DNA of 64,000 bases from Tunturiibacter empetritectus (GTDB lineage: Bacteria; Acidobacteriota; Terriglobia; Terriglobales; Acidobacteriaceae). The stretch spans positions 558,001-622,000 of the forward strand of contig NZ_JACCCU010000002.1 of NCBI RefSeq assembly GCF_013410875.1, given 5' to 3'. This document shows, one piece after another, positions 7,731 to 20,109 of this stretch; position 1 is the first letter of the stretch, and each line of letters begins with the position of its first letter. Below the pieces are notes generated by a model, which saw only the letters and a list, made by a program, of their open reading frames with translations, ran no database searches and was not told the origin of the DNA. Position numbers and translations under genes: made by a program.

Positions 7731-9269
7731 CTAGTCCAGGACCCTGTCCAGGGTCAGAACATAAGGCAGGTTGGCGAACACCAGACCGGTTTTTTCACCT
7801 CGGGCCATCACCCTGCCTACCAACTTTCCGTCCTGCGGAATGAGCTTGACGACCAACTTGCGAACTCCAAAGGCCCCAGCGCCGTCTGATTCAATCAGCC
7901 CGGTCGACACCCCTTCAACACCGGGGCCCTGCGATTGCATCTGGAGAATCTCTGTTGCAGGCGCCGTTCCAAGCGCGAGTGTTGCAGAAGTGCTCGAGTC
8001 CACCTGCAAGCGGAGCGGCTCCTCTGCACCGCCGTTCCACAGTGTGCCCTTCCACCGGCCGATGAATTCGCTTGTCGCCACAAAGGGTTTTGACCGAGGC
8101 CCGGCGTTCTCCTCCGGTGGCGTCCATTCGGAGAGGTAGCTCTTGAGAATCTGGTTACAGATCCCGTTAGCCAGCTCTGTTCCATCAGTTCGATTCGTGA
8201 GCACCAAGCACGCGAGGTCTTCTGACGGCACCATGTAAAGTTTGGTAGCGACGCCGGGTTGTCCGCCGCTTTTGAGCACGTAGGGCAAACCTGACTTCAA
8301 CGTGCCGGTAAACCAACCAAACGTGGTTGCCACGCCTGAAGGCCCAACGTAGACCGGCTTATGAAGTTCGTCGATCCACCTTTCCTCCAAAATTCTCTTC
8401 TGGCCTGGGACATGGTTCTTCATGTTCCACATCGCAAAGAACGCGAGATCGTGAGCGCTGACGTAGAGTTCTCCAGAGGGGGGAGTCGACGTGGTGTAAT
8501 ACGGAATCGGCTTCCCCGCATCGTCATATCCAATGGCGCGCGTCGATAGCCGCGCAATATCGGTGCTAAAGAAACTGTCATTCAAGCCGAGCGGTTGCAG
8601 GACTCGTTGCTTCATTAAAGTGCCGAAGTCCGTGCCGGTCACATTCGATGCGATCGCGCCCAGCGCACTAAAGCCGATGTTGCTGTACTCGTAGACCGAC
8701 CCGGGCGAATAGGCGAGTCTGCCGTATTCCTGTAAAACAGCCTTGGCATCTGGCGCTGGCGTTGGTCCGCCCTGGAAGTACCCTGAGAACATCCCCGGCA
8801 ATCCGCTCACATGCGCCCCTAACAAGCGAACCGTGGCAATATGGGGGTTGCCGTTTGGACCTCTGATTCCGGCTCCGGAAAGATATTGATTCGCGGGCGC
8901 GTCGAGAGCGACCTTCCCCTCCGCAACGAGCGTCATCAGCATCGTGGTCGTAAAGGGTTTGGTGATAGATGCGAGGCAGAAGGGCGTGCGGGCGGTTGCC
9001 CGGATACTCTTCTCGCGATCGGAGAATCCAAAACCCTCCTCCCAAACGAGATGGCCTTTGTGAACCACAGCGACGGCGACCCCGGTGGCCTTGCCGCTTG
9101 CAACCTCCTCGAGAATCCGCTGTCGCACAGGAGCAAAATCGTGCTGCTCACCGCCCCCTGCAGTTAGTTCCGTACGACTCCCATAGAGCCGCGATGTCGA
9201 AAGCACGCCCCCAACGGACGTGGCGAACAGCGCACGTAGAACCTCTCGACGGTTTGTTGGTGAAGTCAT
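7731..9269 (-). CDS. Serine hydrolase, beta-lactamase/penicillin-binding fold (class C-like)
   Basis: 512 residues. An N-terminal Arg pair (NRREVLRALFATSVGGVLS) suggests a Tat-type or lipoprotein-like export signal. The SxxK nucleophile motif is S101-I-T-K104, the YxN motif is Y195-S-N197, and KSGGQPG near residue 335 takes the place of the KTG/HxG box. The last ~130 residues are a beta-rich C-terminal extension common in acidobacterial esterase/DD-peptidase homologues. Substrate may be a peptidoglycan peptide, a D-amino acid peptide or an ester; the sequence does not decide. It faces a 1-kb gene-free stretch. Confidence 0.85.
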   Translation of the reverse strand: MTSPTNRREVLRALFATSVGGVLSTSRLYGSRTELTAGGGEQHDFAPVRQRILEEVASGKATGVAVAVVHKGHLVWEEGFGFSDREKSIRATARTPFCLASITKPFTTTMLMTLVAEGKVALDAPANQYLSGAGIRGPNGNPHIATVRLLGAHVSGLPGMFSGYFQGGPTPAPDAKAVLQEYGRLAYSPGSVYEYSNIGFSALGAIASNVTGTDFGTLMKQRVLQPLGLNDSFFSTDIARLSTRAIGYDDAGKPIPYYTTSTPPSGELYVSAHDLAFFAMWNMKNHVPGQKRILEERWIDELHKPVYVGPSGVATTFGWFTGTLKSGLPYVLKSGGQPGVATKLYMVPSEDLACLVLTNRTDGTELANGICNQILKSYLSEWTPPEENAGPRSKPFVATSEFIGRWKGTLWNGGAEEPLRLQVDSSTSATLALGTAPATEILQMQSQGPGVEGVSTGLIESDGAGAFGVRKLVVKLIPQDGKLVGRVMARGEKTGLVFANLPYVLTLDRVLD

Positions 9270-9519
9270 ACAGCTCCGCCTCCTTCAGGAAAGCATATGG
9301 CCTAGTTTGATACGCACAAACATCCGTCTCCGTTCGTTGGCACAACGACGGGTGCAGAAGCAGGCAGCGCTGCCGTTGAGCAAAGACCAGTCAGCTTCGG
9401 GTCACTGACCGCTTGGAAGCGCACATTTACGGAATTCACGATTCTGAAATTCGGAAACCACTTCTACAGGCCTGGGGAGAGAGAGACAACAGCGCACACC
9501 TATCGAACCACTTGCCGGG

Positions 9520-9560
9520 TGCCGGGTGCCCCATTCATGCAGTTTCATCGCATGAGTGGG
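9520..9560. repeat. REP-like hairpin element, copy A
   Basis: A GGGTGCC leader is followed by the stem CCCATTCATGC (9530-9540) / GCATGAGTGGG (9550-9560), 11 bp with one wobble. The same leader-plus-stem plan is seen at 9708-9748. Confidence 0.65.
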
Positions 9561-9707
9561 CCTTCGAGCGAAGCTCGAACCCTCCCACCAGCAAATTCCC
9601 CGGATACCCTCCATAACTAAGTAAGCACCCTTATCTCACCCAAACTCAAGCAAGAGACCCCACATACGCCAGATGTCTACCCAATTCTGACCTACCTCTA
9701 ACGATCC

Positions 9708-9748
9708 GGGTGCCGGGGCCCATCCTTCGCAATCTTGCGAAGGGTGGG
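9708..9748. repeat. REP-like hairpin element, copy B
   Basis: GGGTGCC then CCCATCCTTCGCAA (9719-9732) pairing with TTGCGAAGGGTGGG (9735-9748), 14 bp with one wobble and a 2-base loop. Outer CCCAT/RTGGG ends are shared with copy A while the inner stem differs. Confidence 0.65.
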
Positions 9749-10304
9749 ATGTAAAATCTCGATCGATGGGTAGCGCAGTCATGGCAAAGATGGGTGAGCG
9801 GGGGATTTACCGACCCATTCAGTGCACCCTTGCCTGTCCGCATCACCCTTAAAGCTTCCCCCCCAACCCGCTCGGCCACGTCGGAATCTGGACCAAACCG
9901 CCCTTACCAAAGAGTCAGTCAAGGCTAAGGTTGTAGCATCGAGGGCATTTCACAAGATCAGCCCAGTTCGACGAACATTTCCCCACTCTCTGGCAAGTGA
10001 CCTCCCCTCTCTCGCACAACCATTCTCACCACTCTCAAAGACCACAGTTACACCACTATGCGACCACATATCCACCACGCTGCAACCACAACTTTGCGAT
10101 AGGAAAATGCTCTTCCGATCGCCAGAAAGGCAGAAGATCTCAGTCTGAAAACAGCACTGATACCCCTAATTACCTGAAATCCACCAGAACTCACCACAAA
10201 TGCCGAAGACTGTTTTTATCCACAGTCAATTGGTCAGTCCTCTGGTATTGACTTTCTAAGCCCGCAAAAGCATAGCTAGCCTTTCCAGTGCGGCTAGCTC
10301 TGGC

Positions 10305-10338
10305 AATAAAAAAGCCCCATCCTCGAAAGGATGGGGCT
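10305..10338 (-). terminator. Intrinsic terminator of the rRNA operon
   Basis: Read on the minus strand, AGCCCCATCCT pairs with AGGATGGGGCT around a 4-base loop (11 bp perfect stem, 10313-10338) and is followed by TTTTTTATT. It lies 9 bases after the 5S 3' end. Confidence 0.92.
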
Positions 10339-10346
10339 CTGTATTA

Positions 10347-10465
<119 letters not shown>

Positions 10466-10495
10466 ACTTTTGAAATCTCGCTCTCGCGATCTTCC

Positions 10496-10513
10496 ACAAC
10501 TGAATAGATTGGG
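10496..10513 (-). other. 23S processing stalk, 3' arm
   Basis: ACAACTGAATAGATTGGG on the plus strand is the exact reverse complement of 13811-13828 on the other side of 23S. In the transcript the two 18-base arms can pair and bring the 23S ends together, as in RNase III stalks. Confidence 0.8.
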
Positions 10514-10644
10514 ATTAGACGTTTGTTGCATTTACTGCGTATTTTTCCAAAAGATATAACTACAAAGCTTGTATTGAATGACTCCAGAACAGTGGACTCC
10601 GTATTGTTTTACGGACTATCAATTCACTGCGCAGAGTAAATTCT

Positions 10645-13595
<2,951 letters not shown>

Positions 13596-13992
13596 ATAGA
13601 ATTTACTCGCACGCAGCAAAGTGACAACCTCTGCAACATAGAGCTATCTACGTTTGATATAGTCCACGCCTGTGTCGTACAACCCTCATCTCAACTTGCG
13701 AAAATCAGGTCGATAACACGAAAATTATTCTAAAGACACTCAATACTGACGACAGCGTTGCTATCAGAGACAACCTGAGAGCTAGCTGCTCAGCCTTGTA
13801 GTTATATTTACCCAATCTATTCAGTTGTCAAAAATCCTAGAGCAAAGTTGCACGAATCGCTTCGCTGCGTCTTGCTTCGCGCCCTCAGGCGGCTTGAGCA
13901 TTCCTGCTCAAGGTTCAACTTCCACAAATGGAAGCTCAACCTCAAGCAGACATCGCTTGCTTTACATGTCGAATATGCCAATCGAGAAGTTA
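13596..13992. other. tRNA-Ala to 23S spacer
   Basis: Transcribed spacer of about 400 bp. It holds the 5' arm of the 23S stalk (13811-13828). An AT-rich part (13600-13740) lies next to 23S. No further tRNA was found. Confidence 0.75.
13811..13828 (-). other. 23S processing stalk, 5' arm
   Basis: CCCAATCTATTCAGTTGT (plus strand) is perfectly complementary to 10496-10513. See the 3' arm entry. Confidence 0.8.
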
Positions 13993-14068
13993 TGGTGGAG
14001 CTGAACGGGATCGAACCGTTGACCCCCTGCTTGCAAAGCAGGTGCTCTCCCAACTGAGCTACAGCCCC
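13993..14068 (-). tRNA. tRNA-Ala (anticodon UGC)
   Basis: Cloverleaf on the minus strand: acceptor GGGGCUG/CAGCUCC with the G3-U70 pair that marks alanine tRNAs, D-arm AGCTCAGTTGGGAGAGC, anticodon loop TTTGCAA, T-arm GGTTCGATCC, discriminator A and an encoded CCA (13993-13995). Usual place in the 16S-23S spacer. Confidence 0.96.
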
Positions 14069-14103
14069 TTGATGGTCAGTTTAGCTGACCGTCGGGATAA
14101 AGG

Positions 14104-14180
<77 letters not shown>

Positions 14181-14480
14181 GAAATAGCAGCCCTGCGCGA
14201 AGCTCCTAGCACTTAGCTAAAAGCTAACGGCTAGAAGCTACTAGCTGGTTTTTCTCGAAAGATTTCGAGGACACAGTTGAACGTGCATGGCAGCTAAGCT
14301 GCCATTGACCATCGGTGTTGACAGATAGCGAAAAAAAGAAGGTTTAGTTCAGGCTCATCGAGACTTGCCGAAGCTCATCAAGATGGTTCTCGACAACGTC
14401 ACTTCAAGCTCAACTTGGTCGCAAAACCAAGCTGCCTGCATTCGCAGGGCACTGAAGTGTGTCGAGGCGTTCTCTTTTAG
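14181..14480. other. 16S to tRNA-Ile spacer with processing-stalk arm
   Basis: Contains 14264-14286, whose two halves are complementary to leader segments 16197-16207 and 16107-16118 upstream of 16S. Several short inverted words (for example TTCTCGAAAGATTTCGAGG, GGCAGCTAAGCTGCC) suggest further hairpins. No gene. Confidence 0.7.
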
Positions 14481-15983
<1,503 letters not shown>

Positions 15984-16106
15984 TGGTTTGCTTGCCGCAC
16001 ATCGACAGGGGTCGGTGCGGATCAAGCGCCCCCGGTGCTCGAAAACACCCGGAGGTTTATAACTAGTGAGAATGACTAAACCAAATTTCGTATCATCTCA
16101 CGACTG

Positions 16107-16118
16107 GCACGTTCAACT
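16107..16118 (-). other. 16S processing stalk arm, inner
   Basis: GCACGTTCAACT on the plus strand is the reverse complement of AGTTGAACGTGC at 14275-14286 downstream of 16S. The second leader arm, GTGTCCTCGAA at 16197-16207, is complementary to the adjoining TTCGAGGACAC at 14264-14274. Confidence 0.7.
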
Positions 16119-16330
16119 ATGTTGTCAAAGATCCGAACTGCATCCACCTAAGCGGGCAGCTTTGGATCAAGGACTGAGTCGGCATAAGCCATACTCGTGT
16201 CCTCGAACTTGATGCGCTGTTGTCGTCTGTGTTTGCTACCTGCTTCATCTCTCTCGTTAGTTTTTATTAGCCTTGCTTCAGGCTTTCGAGGAGTATTTGA
16301 GTAGCGTGTGACGTTTTAGCGAACTTTCTG

Positions 16331-16359
16331 AGGTTATCAATCTTCATCTCGTATGTCAA
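16331..16359 (-). promoter_or_regulatory. rRNA promoter, proximal
   Basis: Minus strand: TTGACA (16354-16359), 17-bp spacer, TAACCT (16331-16336). An A/T-rich block (16360-16380, AAAAGAAAGTAAAAAATAAAG) directly upstream could be an UP element. About 350 bp before 16S. Confidence 0.7.
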
Positions 16360-16645
16360 CTTTATTTTTTACTTTCTTTTGCAAGCTATTCTAAAGAAGG
16401 TGAAGATAAGTTGATGTTGTTCGCTCAGCACAAAATATCAAAACATCGTGACGCTCGAAGATGAGCGCGGAGCACTTAGCTCCTGGTAAAAATAAAATCA
16501 ACTGCAGTGGCTTGGGTTGGATTGCCGGTTAGCTTTTAGGCTTTCAACCGATATCAAACGCTTGGACTGCGCTCCGTCTTCCCTTGTTACTCGCTCTTGT
16601 GTTGCCAGAGCCAAGGTGCGAAGCAGTACTACTTACTTCTCAACT

Positions 16646-16674
16646 AGAGTATCGTGCTTTTCGTCTCCGTGCAA
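16646..16674 (-). promoter_or_regulatory. rRNA promoter candidate, middle
   Basis: Minus strand: TTGCAC (16669-16674), 17-bp spacer, TACTCT (16646-16651). Same spacing as the other two candidates. Confidence 0.5.
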
Positions 16675-16726
16675 GCTTGATGCTTTCCACTTCGTCTCTT
16701 GCCGTATGTCTCTTTGCGACTTCCTG

Positions 16727-16755
16727 AGGTTACCAGCGACGGAGACTCTGTGCAA
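16727..16755 (-). promoter_or_regulatory. rRNA promoter candidate, distal
   Basis: Minus strand: TTGCAC (16750-16755), 17-bp spacer, TAACCT (16727-16732), then CAGGAAGT; the proximal promoter has the same TAACCT followed by CAGAAAGT, so the two look like duplicates. Confidence 0.55.
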
Positions 16756-16917
16756 GTTCAATGCTGTGAATAACCGGGAGTTCCTGTAGAAAAGTGGGTT
16801 TGGCCCAGCAAAGACGGGGTAAGAAATCTTCGATTCTTTACCATGTTGTTTGAAATTACTCCTCGATCTTCGTTTTTGAACCGTGGATACGGGGGATACG
16901 GTCTAGAATCGTCCACT

Positions 16918-17469
16918 ATGGAAGCCAATGAAGTCTCAGAGTTTGCCAATCAGATGAAGGAGTCGGGGGAGTCGGGCGAAGAGTCGCTGAAGAGCATCTC
17001 GCTTGGCATCTCGATTCTGGCGGTGCTGGTTGCAATGGTCACCGTTCTTGGGCATCGCACGCATACTGAGGCGGTGCTGATGCAGTCTCGCGCGGGCGAT
17101 CAGTGGAACGAGTACCAGGCGAAGAAGATTCGCATGGATAATCTCTCGGTCACCCTGGATCTGCTGGCGATGGAGCCTACGCTCAACGCTTCTGCTACCG
17201 AGACGAAGCGTAAGGAGTACGAGGCTCACATCGAAAAGTGGAAGGAAGATCTGACCGAGGAGCAGAACAAGGCTCGTGAGTTCGAGGCTGAGGTGAGTCA
17301 CGCGGAGACCAAGGCCTCCCGGTATGACCTGGGCGAGGCGCTGCTGCAGATTGCCGTGGTGCTCTGCTCGATTACGCTGTTCACGCGGAAGCGGGCTTAC
17401 TTCCTTCTCGGACTTTCACTGGGGGCGGCAGGGATCGTGGTGGCCTGTTCGGCTTTTCTGGTCCGCTAG
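16918..17469 (+). CDS. DUF4337 family membrane protein
   Basis: 183 residues from ATG 16918 (MEANEVSEFANQMKES), the start typical of the family; an in-frame ATG at 16843 adds 25 residues unlike it. A membrane helix lies at about 29-46 (ISLGISILAVLVAMVTVLG), then HRTHTEAVL and a long charged region (about 70-125) rich in Glu/Lys that should be a coiled coil, and two C-terminal helices (about 130-180). Family function is unknown. It is divergent from the rRNA operon and stands alone. Confidence 0.8.
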   Translation: MEANEVSEFANQMKESGESGEESLKSISLGISILAVLVAMVTVLGHRTHTEAVLMQSRAGDQWNEYQAKKIRMDNLSVTLDLLAMEPTLNASATETKRKEYEAHIEKWKEDLTEEQNKAREFEAEVSHAETKASRYDLGEALLQIAVVLCSITLFTRKRAYFLLGLSLGAAGIVVACSAFLVR

Positions 17470-17752
17470 GTCGACGTATTCGGGTGGCTTTGTTGCGTTG
17501 CGCGGGGGGTGGCGGATGCTTCTGCCCTTACTGAGTCCAAGAGGGGTACCCCCCCCCCTTGCCCGCGTGTAACTTATTTATTATCATAGATTTACGGGGA
17601 TAAAACACTCGTAAATACTTCATAACAAATGAGTTGCGTGCAGATACCTGCAATGAAATGACTTACGGCTAACCAACCCTCTGAAAGAGCGGTATATGGC
17701 GTCGTTTTCCGTAACCAGGGAGACTTTGACGGAGTGTCTTAGCATTCCCTCA

Positions 17753-17803
17753 GCGACTAAAGTCGCGTTGATGCGTTTCGACTTGCCGCGGGACTAAAGT
17801 CCT
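17753..17803. repeat. Paired ACTAAAGT palindromic repeats
   Basis: GCGACTAAAGTCGC (17753-17766) and GGGACTAAAGTCCT (17790-17803) share the core GACTAAAGTC with changed outer pairs. This is the look of an interspersed repeat family. Confidence 0.6.
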
Positions 17804-18164
17804 GCCCTTTTAACAACGTGCAGTGAAGCCCCCCGGCCTTTCAAAAGGCGCGGTTTGATCAGAGGCTCCTTGGATTTTTCGTACTAGATCTAGTGTAGCG
17901 GATTGGCGGTAACTGATGCGCCATGCTTATGCTACTGATTCTAAGGCGATTGAGTCTGGATGGGGCTTGACAGCAGAATTTGGCAGGAAAATCGCGAAAC
18001 TACCCAGAAGTGCGATCGCGAGATGAGAGCGAACGCGTAATGCGGGGGAGCTCCACTGCGCTGTTCACAGTGAGACTGTGAACAACTTCGGTCGAGATGA
18101 CGGTTTTTTTTATGGTTCTAGCAGGTCAAAACGAGCAGCACACCCGGCTGAAACAAACGACTGC

Positions 18165-18295
18165 AATGTCAACAGCAACGGCAGTGGGCAACGGCGACCG
18201 CCAACAGCAACAGCACAACAACAGCAACAGCCAACAGCAGATCCCCTGCGGGGATGACAACAAGAACGATAAAGGCAACTGCAACAGCAACACAA
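18165..18295. repeat. CAA/CAG-rich low-complexity tract
   Basis: Dense CAACAGCAACAG words, interrupted by GATCCCCTGCGGGGATGACAA and followed by CTGCGGGGATTCTTCGCTTCG. The composition is unlike neighbouring DNA and no protein frame fits. Confidence 0.6.
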
Positions 18296-18374
18296 CTGCG
18301 GGGATTCTTCGCTTCGCTCAGAATGACAACGTACGGCGAGCCACAGCGTGTGGGCGTGCTGTTGAGAGATTGGA

Positions 18375-19106
18375 TCAGCTTGCGTGGGAGTTTAGGAGAC
18401 GGGCGAGGGTGTAGGCGACAGCGGCTGCGGCTCCACCGATCAGGACGGTCTGTAGAGCGCTGCGCAGCCAGCCAGTGCCCACCAGCTTTCCTTTCAAAGC
18501 TCCGAAGACTGCTAGTGCCAATAGCGTGATGACGACGGAGAGCTTCAGTGCAGTGAGGTTGTCGGCGACGAGCATGTAGGGGAGCAGGGGGATAAGGCCG
18601 CCAGCGATGTAGGAGATTGCGATGGTGAGGGCGGAGCGGTGGGCGCGGTTTGCGGCAGGTTTTTCGAGGCCGAGTTCGAAACGCATCATGAAGTCGACCC
18701 AGGCGGTGGGGTTCTGTTTGAGCGCATTGAGGACTGGAGTTGCGCTGGTACGATCCACGTTGTAGTGCTCGAAGATCTCGTAGATCTCTTCTTCTTCGTC
18801 GCGGGTGCGCTCGATGATCTCGCGCTCTTCGCGTTCGCGCTCGGAGACGTAGTGTTCGGCGTCTCCGCGGGCGGCGAGATAGCCGCCGAGACCCATGGCG
18901 ATGGAGCCTGCGGCTATTTCGGCTAGTCCGGCGAGGACGACGATGTGGGAAGAGGCGACAGCTCCGGAGAGGCCTGCGGCGAGAGCGAAGGGAACGGTAA
19001 GACCGTCGGAGAGGCCGATGACGATGTCGCGGACGGCCTCAGTGGATTCGAAGTGGCCTTCGATGTGGGGGCCGTGGCTGTGTGTTGCGTGCGCTACCTC
19101 ATGCAT
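18375..19106 (-). CDS. VIT/CCC1 family metal transporter
   Basis: 243 residues. Starts with a His-rich stretch (HEVAHATHSHGPH), then FESTEAVRDIVIGLSDGLTVPFALAAGLSGA and IAAGSIAMGLGGYLAARGDAEHYVSERERE, the conserved first helices of the vacuolar iron transporter/CCC1 family. Residues about 85-135 are a charged Glu-rich helical loop, the metal-binding domain of the family. Three more helices lie from about 155 to 240. Likely moves Fe2+ or Mn2+ out of the cytoplasm. It is divergent from the DUF5666-like gene with a 157-bp gap. Confidence 0.88.
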   Translation of the reverse strand: MHEVAHATHSHGPHIEGHFESTEAVRDIVIGLSDGLTVPFALAAGLSGAVASSHIVVLAGLAEIAAGSIAMGLGGYLAARGDAEHYVSEREREEREIIERTRDEEEEIYEIFEHYNVDRTSATPVLNALKQNPTAWVDFMMRFELGLEKPAANRAHRSALTIAISYIAGGLIPLLPYMLVADNLTALKLSVVITLLALAVFGALKGKLVGTGWLRSALQTVLIGGAAAAVAYTLARLLNSHAS

Positions 19107-19263
19107 TGGGGTAGTGTAGTGCAGGTTTTATGCGGGAGGAAGAAGCGTCCGGCTGTAATGGTTGTGCGGGGCATGTTTTTGCAGGCTGCCGGGAGTCTTT
19201 CGAGCAACCGAAGCGTCTGTAGGAGCAGGTGACCGTGGCAGAAAGAGCAAAGCGGATGGCGGC

Positions 19264-20109
19264 ATGAGACAGCCGTGGATGGGCCGGTTTGGGACGATGG
19301 CGCTGGTGATGGCTCTCGCGGTTATGCCATCCCAAGTGCGCGCCCAGCAGGGGGATGACGAAGGCGAGGGCGGGGTTGTGTTTGCGGGTGGGCAGATGGT
19401 TCGGGGAACTGTGACCGCCGCGACTGCGGACCATCTGACGGTGAAGACCGAGGCGGGCGAGGTGTATCAGGTGGTCTTTTCTGCAAATACGCGGGTGAGT
19501 AAGGACCGGCAGCCGGTGAAGATTGCGGATATCAAGGCGGGGGATGGGGTGGGGGCGATGGGTGTGCTCGACCCGGCGACAAAGACGGTTCATGCGGTGT
19601 TTGTCGGCGTGATGGATGCGGAACAGGTGAAGAAGGCGCGGGAGGGGATGGGCAAGGTCTACATCACCGGAAGGGTGACGGCGATCGACATGGAAGCGCT
19701 GAAGCTGACGGTGTTGCGTCCGGATGGTGTGACCCAGGTGATTGGGGTGGATGAGCAGACCTCGTTCAAGCGCGGCGGGCGTGGGATGGGGATACTTGCG
19801 AGCGGTGCGGGGGTGACTGAGATGGGTCCGGTGGGTGGAAGAGTGAGCGGCGGAGCGGGATCGGCCAATGGGGCTGGCGAGAGTGCGGGGGGCGCGGGGG
19901 GAGAGAGCATTACGCTTGCGGACGTGAAGGTTGGAGATGCGGTCGCCGGACGTGGAGCGCTGAAGAATGGATTGTTTGTGCCTACGGAACTTGGGATCTC
20001 GGATGCGGCCGCGATGACGCGGAGGCGACGGCGTGAGTTGAGTGGAAGCGGAGCTGCTGCTCCTGCTGCGGGTGCGGCTCCGGCGAAGCCTGCTGCGGTT
20101 CCTCAGTGA
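19264..20109 (+). CDS. Exported DUF5666-like protein
   Basis: 281 residues from ATG 19264; an upstream in-frame ATG at 19162 adds 34 residues that look non-coding. A signal peptide (MRQPWMGRFGTMALVMALAVMPSQVRA) is followed by two OB-like repeats: MVRGTVTAATADHLTVKTEAGEVYQVVFSANTRV and VYITGRVTAIDMEALKLTVLRPDGV, the pattern of DUF5666. The middle has a Gly/Ala/Ser-rich stretch (about 185-220) and the tail is Ala/Pro-rich. Its stop overlaps the start of the TonB receptor (TGATG), so translation is probably coupled. Confidence 0.7.
   Translation: MRQPWMGRFGTMALVMALAVMPSQVRAQQGDDEGEGGVVFAGGQMVRGTVTAATADHLTVKTEAGEVYQVVFSANTRVSKDRQPVKIADIKAGDGVGAMGVLDPATKTVHAVFVGVMDAEQVKKAREGMGKVYITGRVTAIDMEALKLTVLRPDGVTQVIGVDEQTSFKRGGRGMGILASGAGVTEMGPVGGRVSGGAGSANGAGESAGGAGGESITLADVKVGDAVAGRGALKNGLFVPTELGISDAAAMTRRRRRELSGSGAAAPAAGAAPAKPAAVPQ

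Larger units (their letters stand above)
9270..10304. other. Gene-free stretch with hairpin repeats
   Basis: About 1 kb between the serine hydrolase and the rRNA terminator. The short open frames here have no recognisable product and Pro/Ser/Arg-rich composition. The only structure seen is two hairpins (9530-9560, 9719-9748). The stretch 9880-10260 is low-complexity, with many CCAC/ACCAC words. Confidence 0.6.
15984..16917. other. rRNA leader and promoter region
   Basis: About 930 bp between 16S and the divergent DUF4337 gene. It holds three minus-strand promoter candidates (16331-16359, 16646-16674, 16727-16755), an AT-rich block just upstream of the proximal one, and leader arms of the 16S stalk (16107-16118, 16197-16207). 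No coding sequence supported. Confidence 0.7.
17470..18374. other. Gene-free stretch with repeats
   Basis: About 900 bp without a supported gene. It holds short palindromes (17753-17766, 17790-17803, 18071-18082 region) and a CAA/CAG-rich tract (18165-18295). Confidence 0.6.

Noticed and set aside
9402..9879. Small proteins in the 9.4-9.9 kb gap
   Set aside because: The frames run through the hairpin repeats, have biased composition and no ribosome sites.
18165..18295. CRISPR array
   Set aside because: The repeated words are 3-6 bases with no fixed repeat/spacer length; low-complexity DNA instead.
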